Assembly (NCBI GenBank): GCA_036675505.1
Contig: JAKFEW010000023.1
Span: 1 to 44,874, forward strand
Source of the DNA: JAKFEW01 sp036675505
Lineage (GTDB): Bacteria; Cyanobacteriota; Sericytochromatia; S15B-MN24; JAQBPE01
Reading direction: 5' to 3'
Length of the DNA stretch: 44,874 nt
The translations under genes and the position numbers were made by a program. Under the pieces are notes generated by a model. That model had not been told where the DNA came from and ran no database searches. It saw only the letters and a program-made list of their open reading frames with translations. Below, one piece after another: positions 1 to 7,804 of the stretch; position 1 is the stretch's first letter, and every line of letters starts with the position of its first letter.

Positions 1-84
1 GAGGATGCGGCTCATCCGCGTCGTCCCAGGCCAGCTTCGTGACGCCGCCCTACGCGGCCATGATCGCCGTCGCGGCGCCGCAAT

Positions 85-195
85 GTTGACCGATCGCGGC
101 GCCAGAATCTTGTCGGCAACAGCGAGGTTGCGGGTCACGACGGTCATGCCATGCACCAGCGCTGTTGCCGCAATCAATGCATCACGCTCGGCCCG
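85..195 (-). pseudogene. VapC/FitB-type PIN toxin, C-terminal fragment
   Basis: The minus strand reads AERDALIAATALVHG then MTVVTRN. This is the C-terminal signature of VapC/FitB-type PIN-domain ribonucleases, in which an Asp in the D-ALIAATA helix and the TRN strand sit near the metal site. There is no start codon, no N-terminal half with the first catalytic Asp, and the usual ending after TRN is altered. A plus-strand reading with unrelated composition begins at about 204, so the toxin gene is broken there. Within about 550 bp lie HicB and HigA fragments, which suggests a decayed toxin-antitoxin cluster. The family call rests on about 30 residues. Confidence 0.6.
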
Positions 196-203
196 AGGAT
201 CGG

Positions 204-257
204 GAGGAGAAGGCCACCCTGAAGCTTATGAAGGCCAAGGAGAAGGCCAACCGCTAG
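204..257 (+). pseudogene. 3' tail of an unknown gene (Lys-rich)
   Basis: This frame encodes EEKATLKLMKAKEKANR followed by TAG at 255-257. The Lys/Glu/Ala-rich helical tail looks like the natural C-terminus of a protein whose body is missing. Upstream, the DNA switches to the minus-strand PIN fragment, so the junction at about 195-204 may be a recombination joint. I do not recognise the family, and chance cannot be excluded at this length. Confidence 0.2.
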
Positions 258-452
258 CGCCGGGGCAGCTGGGGCCATCCGTCGCTCCGCTTGCTCGAAT
301 GGCAAAGCCGATGGTCGAGGATGTACGGGATTTCTTGGACAGTGTGGGCCTCCGGCCGGAGTCCAAGCCAGCCACCGGTGCTGCGGCACTACCGGACCCG
401 GGACCGGTGGCTCCGGGTCCCGCCGCGCCGACGCCGATCACGGAGTGAGCCC

Positions 453-533
453 GCTTCGGGCGTGTTCCAGGTGCGCATCTCGCCTGACACCCACCGCGAA
501 CTGGCGGTGGAAGCCGACCTCCGGAAGAGCGCG
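453..533 (+). pseudogene. HicB-type antitoxin, C-terminal fragment
   Basis: This frame gives SGVFQVRISPDTHRELAVEA, which matches the C-terminal segment of HicB antitoxins (SG-x-F-x-hRhsPelHr-Lah-EA) where the ribbon-helix-helix or helix-turn-helix domain begins. The N-terminal HicB fold and the remainder of the DNA-binding domain are absent. After about residue 28 the similarity stops, and a different frame carrying HigA-like sequence takes over at about 539. The fragment cannot encode a working antitoxin. No HicA toxin is visible nearby. Confidence 0.6.
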
Positions 534-538
534 ATCCG

Positions 539-757
539 AGGCTCGAACTGCGTGGCGTCGCCTTCCTGCCGCATTTACTGGCAGCCAACGGGTTACCCCA
601 GCGTGCTATCGCCCCGGAGTTGGGCGGCGAGTCGGTGGTTTCGGACATCCTTGCCGGCCGTCGCAAGCTCAATACGCGCCAGATCGGCTGCCTGGCGGAG
701 CGGTTTGGCGTCTCACCCGCACTCTTCATCGACCTCCCGGTAGTTCGTGGGGCTTGA
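539..757 (+). pseudogene. HigA-type antitoxin, C-terminal helix-turn-helix fragment
   Basis: The frame runs through LRGVAFLPHLLAANGLPQRA, then ELGGESVVSDILAGRRKLN, then RQIGCLAERFGVSPALFI, and ends at TGA 755-757. This is the hallmark of the HigA-like XRE family (COG5499 type), with the SVVSxILsGkReLN recognition helix and LAerFgVSPalFi. Typical members are about 120-140 residues; here only about 72 are visible and there is no start codon in frame after the HicB junction. It is therefore a 5'-truncated gene fused by rearrangement to HicB remains. No HigB toxin was found. Confidence 0.7.
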
Positions 758-1207
758 TCAGGTGGAACCCGAGGCTGCGAGGTTGCGGAGGCCGGTGCCG
801 ATGGCTCGCTCGAGCTCATCGAGCTAACGCGTGCCGATCGGGCGAGCCGGCCCCCGAGCTTCTCGGCGACCTCCACGCCGGGGGCCGAGGTGGGCCGGTC
901 GACCGGGTGAAAGCTAACGCCTACTACGCCCTTCGCCATACAACGACGCGACACGCGAAGGCAGAGGCGCTGTGGGCGTCGTTCGACGCCGCGGCACGGT
1001 CCCGAGCTCGGGATGCAGCTCGTACGATCAGGGAGTAGGCCAAGGCGCTCCCCAGCGACAACAGGCTGTACCCACACTGCGGTGAGCCGATCGGCCGGGC
1101 TCGTTACAGCCCAATCTTCATGCACACTCGCGGCAGCCCCCAGCCCGAGAGCTCGCGCGATGATGGGGAACAATGGAAAGGCATCTGTCCGATCTTGAGG
1201 AGTGACT
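758..1207. other. 450-bp stretch without a recognisable gene
   Basis: Short open frames exist on both strands, for example 908-1038 on plus, which ends in an Arg-rich segment. None shows a family signature, a convincing ribosome site or good codon structure. The DNA lies between toxin-antitoxin fragments and the first intact gene and is probably further decayed accessory sequence. A Shine-Dalgarno sequence for the next gene lies at 1197-1202. Confidence 0.5.
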
Positions 1208-1543
1208 ATGCCCCAACGTCTATCCAAGCTTGAAGGCCTTCTGATCGTCACTTCGTTGGCGACCCTGGGGGCGAATTTCATCGTGCGCGACGTGGCCGGC
1301 TACGTGGTCTGTATGATGGCGCTGGGCTTGCTCCTATTGTTCCAGATCCGCGAATCTGCGAAGGTGCCGCTCGTCCCGCTGGCGATCCTTACGGCGGCCA
1401 TTTTCGGTGGCCACGATTGGGCCAACTCGTTCGGGATCATCTTCCCGGCCTGGCTCCTCTCCATTTTGGCGGCCCGCTTCGCATGGTCGCGGTTGAAGCG
1501 CGGGCCGGCCGAGAATAGCTTGCCAACGCCGGCCCGGCCGTAG
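1208..1543 (+). CDS. Small polytopic membrane protein of unknown function
   Basis: The product is 111 residues with about four hydrophobic segments (roughly residues 10-26, 30-48, 54-70 and 75-92), so it should be an inner-membrane protein with little outside the bilayer. The C-terminal tail is Arg/Pro-rich (RLKRGPAENS), suggesting a cytoplasmic end. I chose ATG 1208 because GAGGAG at 1197-1202 precedes it by five bases; a GTG two codons upstream overlaps that site. I do not recognise the family. It stands alone between decayed genes, but its intact frame, good ribosome site and hydrophobic pattern argue that it is a real gene. Confidence 0.55.
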   Translation: MPQRLSKLEGLLIVTSLATLGANFIVRDVAGYVVCMMALGLLLLFQIRESAKVPLVPLAILTAAIFGGHDWANSFGIIFPAWLLSILAARFAWSRLKRGPAENSLPTPARP

Positions 1544-1677
1544 GCAGGCTCTTGGGATAGGGACCGTTCGGGAGCATCGAGCGGCGCCGCTATGATTGGC
1601 GACGAACTCGAGGAGGGTTATCCGTTCTTCGCTCCCGTCGTTCCCCGAACCAATATTCCTCCACGTCCCGGGCGGGC

Positions 1678-1923
1678 CTAGAGACCTAGCACACCCGGGA
1701 CGGTTACCTGCAGGTCGACCACAAACGTGCCCGGCGCGAGCGCCGGTGCGCCGCGCATTTGCGCGTCCTTGAACTGGCGCAGCACCCCGCCCTTGTTCTG
1801 GGTGATCGTGAAGCGGGTCGAGAGCGCGCCGTCGAACGTGCCCGACACGGTGTCCGGCGTGGCCGTCGGAGCACCTGCGGGCGAAACTGTCGGGGACCGT
1901 GTATCCCGCAGACGCGGACGCAT
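1678..1923 (-). CDS. Hypothetical protein or fragment
   Basis: The frame contains a Pro/Ala/Thr spacer (SPAGAPTATPDT) followed by VSGTFDGALSTRFTITQNKG and a hydrophobic end (DLQVTVPGVLGL). The composition resembles the tail of an exported beta-rich protein behind a linker, a style seen in other proteins of this window. There is no signal peptide and no clear ribosome site. An overlapping minus frame that starts at 1942 could be the true 5' end if a frameshift is present. It may be another remnant in this decayed region. Confidence 0.25.
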   Translation of the reverse strand: MRPRLRDTRSPTVSPAGAPTATPDTVSGTFDGALSTRFTITQNKGGVLRQFKDAQMRGAPALAPGTFVVDLQVTVPGVLGL

Positions 1924-1971
1924 CCAGCAACTCCTTCGCCATCAGGGTAAGATGCCGGCCGGAGGCATCAA

Positions 1972-2739
1972 TTGGCCCGGTGGATCTCGCTTGCGTTGGT
2001 GCTGTTACTGAGCGCCTGCTCGTCCTGGTTGCTCAGGTGCGTTGTCTGCGGCCAGACGATCATGGGCACGTTCGGGTACGCCATGGTGGAAGGGCAACGC
2101 TACGCCTTTCACCGCCAGCATGCCCCCAAAGACCTGCAAGTTTTGTGGCGGCGTGCTGGCCGCCAAGTTGCCCTGGGGCAAGGCGGAGCGCACGCCGGAG
2201 GGCTTCGACGTCTGCCGCTGGTGTAAAAATGAGGGCGTGCGCGACGTCGCCACCGCCCGGGCGCTGGTGAAGCACGTGCGGGCCGACCTGGTGCGCCTCG
2301 GTGTGAACATCCCGTGGGGTCCGATCCCGGTCGTGCTGCGGAAGCCCGATGACCCGGGCGCGATGGCCCATTGCAGCGCTCTGCGCTTCGCCAATGGGGC
2401 CGTGAACTCCCTCTCGATCCGCTCATGCCCGGCATGCCGCGCACCACCTTCAAGGGCACGGCAGCCCACGAGCTGACGCACGCCTGGGCCTACACGAACC
2501 GGTCGCCGGCGCGCCAAGACATGGCGCTGAGCGAGGGCGCGCCCCAAGTCGTGCAGTTCCTATACCTGGAAACGGACAAATCGCCGCAGGCCAAGCACCA
2601 GATCGCGTTGATGCTGACCAGCAGCCACCCCGTCTACGGCGTCGGCATGCGCCGCCTGAAGAAGTACCAGGAGGACCACAAGCTGGCGGGCCTCCTTTCC
2701 GTCCTGAAGACCGGCACCAAGATCCCGAAGGGTTATTGA
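1972..2739 (+). pseudogene. DA1-type zinc peptidase lipoprotein, interrupted by two frameshifts
   Basis: A TTG start at 1972 follows GGAGG (1961-1965) with six bases between. It opens a lipoprotein signal ending LVLLLSAC. Next come two Cys pairs of a LIM-like zinc module (CVVCGQ, then CKFCGG and CRWC) and a peptidase part with the zinc motif AAHELTHAW (HExxH) and a downstream Glu in LSEGAPQVVQ. This arrangement is that of bacterial homologues of the plant peptidase DA1. The reading frame moves from 1 to 2 in the C5 run at 2123-2127, and back to 1 near the CC at 2419-2420. With one C removed and one added, the protein would be continuous (about 255 residues). Either the gene is recently broken or these are homopolymer sequencing errors. 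Its substrate is unknown. Confidence 0.6.
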
Positions 2740-2862
2740 ACATCTGGCGCTTCTCGGCGGGAGATCGCCGAATGTACTGCGAATAGACGGTTTGAGCGAG
2801 TTCGAAAACGGGCAGGCCGTGCGCTGAGTATTTCCGGTTGGCTTCCTTTTCCCGATGGGGGT
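2738..2862 (-). pseudogene. Large serine recombinase, fragment
   Basis: The minus strand encodes EANRKYSAHGLPVFELAQ then TVYSQYIRRSPAEKRQMFNN. This matches the coiled segment behind the zinc ribbon of site-specific serine recombinases (ANxxYxxxgxxhLELAqxAyxLyxxqppaEKRrLLnxvLSN). Nothing of the catalytic domain or its Ser is present, and similarity ends exactly where the DA1 gene's stop codon lies on the other strand. It is a relic of an integrative element and supports past insertion and deletion in the first 2.9 kb. Confidence 0.55.
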
Positions 2863-2883
2863 CCCCGAGTCGCGCGAGACCGA

Positions 2884-5800
2884 TCACCAGGTGAGCGGCC
2901 CGGAACCCAGAAACGGCTGCGGCGCTCGCGTGCGCACCCGCGGGAGGCCGAACCCGATGTGGTTGCCCGTGGCGATCCGATGGCGTACACGGGTGGCGAG
3001 GAAGGCGTCCTGGCGATCGGCGGGCAGGCGGGCGGCCAGCGCGTCGATCAAGCCCTTCGCCCGCTCCACGAGCCCTGCGGCTGTCGGATCGTAGGGGCGC
3101 GCCGCGGCTTGCCCGAAGTAGGCCTCCGGCAACAGGAGCGCGTAGCCGCTGGCTTCGCAGCGCTCGGCCATCGCCGAGAAGTGGTGCGTGGCGTCTGCGG
3201 CCCTGCCGGTGGAGAGGGCCAGCTCACCCAGGAGCCCGTCGAGTTCGGCGCCGAGGTACGCGAGCCCCTGGCCGGTGGCCAGCGTGGCCGCGGCCTCGCC
3301 GTCGCGCCGCGCGGCTTCCCAGTCTTCGCGAAGAAGGCCGATCTCGCAGGCGGCGCGGAGCGCCCAGGCCTCGATGGTGCCCGTGCCGACCTCCCGCGCG
3401 AGGGCCAGGGCGCCCGTCGCGAGGTCCTTCGCCTCGCCGAGCGCGCCCGCCTGCGCCGCGACCAGCGCACGCATGCACATGGCCTGGGACGCGGGCTCCC
3501 CCCCATCTTTGGCGACGAGGGCCGCCAGGGCGTCTCCCGACGCGCGTGCCTGCTCGGCGGCACCGAGCCGGACCAGCGCTTCGAGCTCGATTTGCCGGAT
3601 GAAGGTCTGGAGGAGGGGGTTGACGTGGTCGATCGCCTGGGCGATCGCCTCGTTGAAGGCTCCCAGGCGCTCGAAGCATCCGCGCGGGACGCCCGCCGCC
3701 GCCCCCAGCGCCACGGCCCCGGCATGGGGGAACCGCGACGCGACATGGTGGGCGCTCGCCTCGCTGGCCGCCGCCCAGCGCGCGGCTTGCTCGAAATCGC
3801 CCAGGACGTAATCGGTGAGGCCGAGGTTCATGTTGGCGAAGGCCATGTCGTCGACCAGCCCGAGCTCAGACGCGTAGCGCAGCTCTTCGACGAAGGCCTC
3901 GCGCGCGCCGCGCTGGTCGCCGGCCAGGCCGAGCGCGTTGCCCAGGTAGTTGTACGTGTTGCAGAGCCCGATCTTATCGCCGAGCCCCTCCGTCAGCGCG
4001 AGGGCCTCTCGGAGGCGCGCGATCCCCTCCTCGCGCCGCTCGGGCATGGCCTCGACCAGCGCGAGCCCGAGGAACCCGAGCGCCTGGGCGAGGTTCTGGA
4101 CGCTCGCGGCCGAGCGCGCCGCCACGACCGTCGCCTCCGCGAGCGGCACGACCGCCTTCCGCTCGCCCTGGAACCACTCGGCCTGGGCGATGGTCAGGCG
4201 GGCCCGCACTTCGCCGTTCAGATCACCGGCCTCGGCGCAAATCGCCGCGGCGCGGCGGCAGATCGCGATCGCGTCGCCGGTGTCGTGCTTCATCAGCAGG
4301 AGCTTGGCGAGCGAGCACATGAGCCTGCTGCGGCGCGCGGGCTCGCGCTCCTGGGCCTCGGCGATCGCGATGGCCTCCCGGTATACTTCCAGGCCGGCTG
4401 GCCATTGCCCGGTCTCCCGGAAGACGTCGCCGAGGGTCTCGAGCAAGCTCAACCGGCGCTCGGCCGCGTCCTGCCCCCCGACGACATCCAGCGCGGCCAG
4501 GCCTGCACGCGCGAAGGCGGCGGCCTGCTCGTGGGCGTACAACTGCGCGAGGCGTTTGCTGGCGGACGCGGCGTACACCACCGTCGCCGCGGGAGCATCT
4601 GCCGCGATGGCATGGCGCGCCAGCGCCGTCAGCGCATCGAGGGACAAGTCCTCGGGCGTGACGTCGCGGAAACGGGCATCGAGGGCGCGCAACGCGGCGC
4701 CGTGGACCGCCTGTCGATCAGCCAACGTCAAGTCGGCGAGGACCAACTCCGCGAACTGATCCTGGGCGAATGCGTAGCGGCCGGCGTCGTCGCGGACGAC
4801 CATCTGGGAGCGGACGAGGGCGTCGACGGCGTCGAACAGCCGCTCGTCGGTCAGGTCGGTCACGGCCTGCAGCAAGTCGAGGTCGAAGCTATCGCCCAGC
4901 ACAGAGGCGGCCTGGATGGCCACGCGCGCCTCGGGTGGCAGGCCCGCGATCTGGGCCGCGAGCAAGCCGCTCGTCCCGACGGGCAGGTCGGCTTCCGACC
5001 AGGTCGCAGCGGTGTTCCAGTGCCCCTTCGTCCAGGTGATCCGACCGGTGGTAACGAGGTGCTCGAGCAGGCGCTCCACGTAGAACGGGTTGCCCTGGCT
5101 GTGCGCGTGCACGCGCGCGACGAACGTCGGGTCGATCGCGTCGCTGTCCAACATGGCTCGGATGATGCGCTGGACGCCGGCTTCATCCAGGGGCGCGAGG
5201 GTCAGCGTGGTGTCGAGGACCGGCGGCGACTCGATCGGGCGGGTGGTGACCACGATCGCGACCGGCACGTCGGCCAGCTGGCCACCCAAGTAGGTGACGC
5301 ACTCGGCAGACAGCGGATCAGCCCATTGCCAGTCCTCGATGACGAGCACCGTCGGGCGGATCCGGGCGAAGTGGAGCAGCGTCGCCGCGATCGCCCATTG
5401 CAGCCGCCGCTTCTGCTTCTCCGGCGTATCCATAGCGGGCGCGCGGGCCACACCCAGCTCCGGCAGCAACTCGACCAGGATCGGCGCGTGCTCGTCGAGC
5501 ACCGCCGGCGCGACCTCCCTGATGATCGGCGCAAGGCGCCGCAACGCGGCTACGATCGGCGCGTACGGCGCGCCGCCCTGCTCGGCGAGGCCACCGGTGC
5601 CGCAGGGCATCTCGGCGAGCTGGACCTGCCAGCGGAGCTCGTCGACGAGGCGGCTCTTGCCGATCCCGGAAGCCCCCTCGATCAGGATCGTCCCGCCCGG
5701 CACGCCGCGAACGATCCGATCGATGAGCGCGCCCAGCTTCGCGAGCTCCGCCTCGCGGCCGGTCAGCGGGGGGGCGAACAGGCGGCCGCCGATCGTCGGC

Positions 5801-6594
5801 GGCACAGGGAAGCCCAGCGCCTCGAGCACGTCGAAGGCCGAGCCGAAACGCTCGCCGGGCTCCTTGGCGAGCAACTTCATCACCACCCGCTCGATCGCCG
5901 GGTCGACACCCGCGATCACCCGCGACGGCGGCACGGGCGCTTCGCCCACATGGGCGCGAATCAGCTCGATGGCCGTGTTCTTGCGGAACGGCAGCTGCCC
6001 TGTAATGAGCTCGTACGCTAGCACGCCGACGCTGTAGAGGTCGGACCGTCGGTCGACCGGGCCCCGCTTGATCGCTTCCGGTGACAGGTATGCAGGCGTC
6101 CCGCTAATGGTGTCGCCCGTGCGACCCTCGTACGCCATGAGGCCGAAGTCCATCAGCTTGACGACGCCGTCCGGCCGGAGGCGCACGTTCGCGCTCTTGA
6201 TGTCCCGGTGCACGAGGCCGAGGCCGTGGACGTAGCCCAGCGCCAGGAGCAGCTGGCCGAGCACGTCGCGCAGGCGATCCGCCGGCAGCGGAAGGATCTC
6301 GTCGAGGCCGTGGCCAGGCACGACCTCCATCGAGAAGAACGGGGCGCCCGCAGGCAAGATGCCGTAGTCGTAGACGGCACAGCAGTTCGGGTGGCGCAGC
6401 TGCGTCATCATCCGGAACTCTTGCTTCATTTGCAGCCGCGACGACTTCTCGCTGACGCCGAACGCGCGGGAAATGACCTTGAGCGCGACCTCCTGGCCCG
6501 TGGCGCCGTCGTCGACCAGCAGAACGCGCCCCATCGCGCCTTCACCGAGGGCACCGAGGACCTTGAACCGGTTCGAAAGAACATCAGCATTCAT
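2884..6594 (-). CDS. Ser/Thr protein kinase with AAA-type ATPase and TPR region
   Basis: The 1236-residue cytoplasmic protein starts with a Hanks-type kinase: glycine loop GEGAMG (17-22), Lys39, HRD at 129-131 with Asn136, and DFG at 149-151, followed by GTPAYLSPE. An ATPase of the multi-domain STAND/AAA class follows, with Walker A GASGIGKS (307-314) and a Walker B-like VLVIEDWQWAD (416-426). The remaining half, about 600 residues, is helical with TPR-like repeats (for example ALGFLGLALVEA and YNYLGNALGLAG). Such proteins phosphorylate partners in response to ligands sensed by the TPR/ATPase part; the target is unknown. All catalytic residues are present. ATG 6594 is chosen because the kinase fold starts directly after it; the Shine-Dalgarno sequence is weak. 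A TATCAT box lies 22 bases upstream. Confidence 0.9.
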   Translation of the reverse strand: MNADVLSNRFKVLGALGEGAMGRVLLVDDGATGQEVALKVISRAFGVSEKSSRLQMKQEFRMMTQLRHPNCCAVYDYGILPAGAPFFSMEVVPGHGLDEILPLPADRLRDVLGQLLLALGYVHGLGLVHRDIKSANVRLRPDGVVKLMDFGLMAYEGRTGDTISGTPAYLSPEAIKRGPVDRRSDLYSVGVLAYELITGQLPFRKNTAIELIRAHVGEAPVPPSRVIAGVDPAIERVVMKLLAKEPGERFGSAFDVLEALGFPVPPTIGGRLFAPPLTGREAELAKLGALIDRIVRGVPGGTILIEGASGIGKSRLVDELRWQVQLAEMPCGTGGLAEQGGAPYAPIVAALRRLAPIIREVAPAVLDEHAPILVELLPELGVARAPAMDTPEKQKRRLQWAIAATLLHFARIRPTVLVIEDWQWADPLSAECVTYLGGQLADVPVAIVVTTRPIESPPVLDTTLTLAPLDEAGVQRIIRAMLDSDAIDPTFVARVHAHSQGNPFYVERLLEHLVTTGRITWTKGHWNTAATWSEADLPVGTSGLLAAQIAGLPPEARVAIQAASVLGDSFDLDLLQAVTDLTDERLFDAVDALVRSQMVVRDDAGRYAFAQDQFAELVLADLTLADRQAVHGAALRALDARFRDVTPEDLSLDALTALARHAIAADAPAATVVYAASASKRLAQLYAHEQAAAFARAGLAALDVVGGQDAAERRLSLLETLGDVFRETGQWPAGLEVYREAIAIAEAQEREPARRSRLMCSLAKLLLMKHDTGDAIAICRRAAAICAEAGDLNGEVRARLTIAQAEWFQGERKAVVPLAEATVVAARSAASVQNLAQALGFLGLALVEAMPERREEGIARLREALALTEGLGDKIGLCNTYNYLGNALGLAGDQRGAREAFVEELRYASELGLVDDMAFANMNLGLTDYVLGDFEQAARWAAASEASAHHVASRFPHAGAVALGAAAGVPRGCFERLGAFNEAIAQAIDHVNPLLQTFIRQIELEALVRLGAAEQARASGDALAALVAKDGGEPASQAMCMRALVAAQAGALGEAKDLATGALALAREVGTGTIEAWALRAACEIGLLREDWEAARRDGEAAATLATGQGLAYLGAELDGLLGELALSTGRAADATHHFSAMAERCEASGYALLLPEAYFGQAAARPYDPTAAGLVERAKGLIDALAARLPADRQDAFLATRVRHRIATGNHIGFGLPRVRTRAPQPFLGSGPLTW

Positions 6595-6615
6595 GCAGGC
6601 AGCCGCTCCGGGCTC

Positions 6616-6621
6616 ATGATA
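6616..6621 (-). promoter_or_regulatory. Extended -10 box before the kinase gene
   Basis: The minus strand reads TGCTATCATG, a TG-n-TATNNT extended -10 element, 22 bases before ATG 6594. The same CTATCATG string precedes rpiB and the MoeB-like gene, so it may be a housekeeping promoter element of this genome. No convincing -35 box is visible. Confidence 0.4.
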
Positions 6622-6738
6622 GCAAGATCTCGGCATCAAGCCGCCGAGCTGGCCGGACAGCTCGATCCTCAGGACGAGCCGGATCGAGGGTGGGGCTGGG
6701 GCGGAAAGGGTGCGGTGGGCAAATTCGCAGACATGCCC

Positions 6739-7788
6739 TCAGCGGGGGCGGGGCGTCGCGAGCGGCGCCGGGATCAGGGCCTCCAGGAGGCCCGGCTTCC
6801 ACGCTTGGTGGTCGAGGTCGTAAATGGCGAAGCTCGGTCCGAAGGACCAGATCCCCCAGGCCAGCCCGCGGCTTTCGAGCAGGCTGCGCATGGATCGCGT
6901 CCACCGGATTCGCGAGGCCATGTCCGCGTTGTCGGTACAGCCGAACTCCTCGATGAACATCGGACGCCTGTTAGCTCGGGCCCAGGCCACGGCCTCGTCG
7001 ACCTCATGGCTGAGCGCCTCCCGTTCGGGTTCGCCACCTGTCCATGTCTTCCCGCGGAAGCGCGCCGAGCCTGGGAAGAAGTCCTCCCCCTGGAACACGA
7101 AGGAAACCGGCTGGTAGAGGTGCACGCACACAATCAGGCCTGGATCGGGCGGAAGGCGGAGGTATGGGAGCCCGGCCACGCTGTTGTACCCCGGGGGCCC
7201 GACCAGCACGGGACGCCTGGGGTTGGTCTTCCGGACGAGGGCGAGGGCGGCAGCGAAGTACTCGTTCCACACGCCGTCGAGCTTGCTGTTGGGCTCGGCG
7301 AACGGCTCCAGGACGACACCGGGCGGGGCGTCCCGGTAGTGCGAGGCGACCTGATCGACGATCGCGAGGAATCGTTCCCGGTGGGCGGCCGGGTCGGCGA
7401 CGAACGCCTTATCCTTGTGGTAATCGACGATGACCGCCAGGCCCCGTTCCGTGATCATCTCGACCAACCTGTCGACGCGGGCAAAGGCAGCCGGGGCGAT
7501 CGTGTAAGGTGGTCCGGCGGTCACGTACCTCTGCCATGAGACCGGCAACCGGACGGCGGTGAAGCCGGCGTTCCGGCAAGCATCCAGGTGGACGTCCAGC
7601 ACGGCGTCGCCCCAGTGATCGGCGTCCTCTGCAGCGAGTTCCATGTTGATCGTCCGGGCGAGCATGCGATAGGCTCGGTCCGCCTCGACCTGGGGTGTCG
7701 GGGCCGGCTCTCCCGACGCCAGGCCGGCCGGCGCGAGGGGCAGGCCCAGGGCTAGGCCAACGGCCACGGCGCGCTGAATGACCCGCAT
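6739..7788 (-). CDS. Exported GH5-like glycoside hydrolase (cellulase family)
   Basis: The 349-residue protein has an N-terminal signal peptide (hydrophobic residues about 6-24, AGLASG cleavage region) and a TIM-barrel of glycoside hydrolase family 5. Visible landmarks are GFTAVRLPVSW (75-85), the acid/base Glu165 in EPFAEPN, His223/Tyr225 in CVHLYQP and the nucleophile Glu281 in MFIEEFG. It should cleave beta-linked glucans or mannans outside the cytoplasm. The residue before the acid/base Glu is Ala164, where the family normally has Asn (NEP), so activity may be changed. A GGAGGA site precedes ATG 7788. The gene lies 16 bp downstream of the PepC-like gene and may be cotranscribed with it. 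Confidence 0.85.
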   Translation of the reverse strand: MRVIQRAVAVGLALGLPLAPAGLASGEPAPTPQVEADRAYRMLARTINMELAAEDADHWGDAVLDVHLDACRNAGFTAVRLPVSWQRYVTAGPPYTIAPAAFARVDRLVEMITERGLAVIVDYHKDKAFVADPAAHRERFLAIVDQVASHYRDAPPGVVLEPFAEPNSKLDGVWNEYFAAALALVRKTNPRRPVLVGPPGYNSVAGLPYLRLPPDPGLIVCVHLYQPVSFVFQGEDFFPGSARFRGKTWTGGEPEREALSHEVDEAVAWARANRRPMFIEEFGCTDNADMASRIRWTRSMRSLLESRGLAWGIWSFGPSFAIYDLDHQAWKPGLLEALIPAPLATPRPR

Positions 7789-7804
7789 GGTCGTCCTCCT
7801 CCGC

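Noticed and set aside
2959..6021. Long open frame on the plus strand opposite the kinase gene
   Set aside because: It is antisense to a kinase with complete motifs, has Arg/Gly-rich shadow composition and no family features; high GC keeps antisense frames open.
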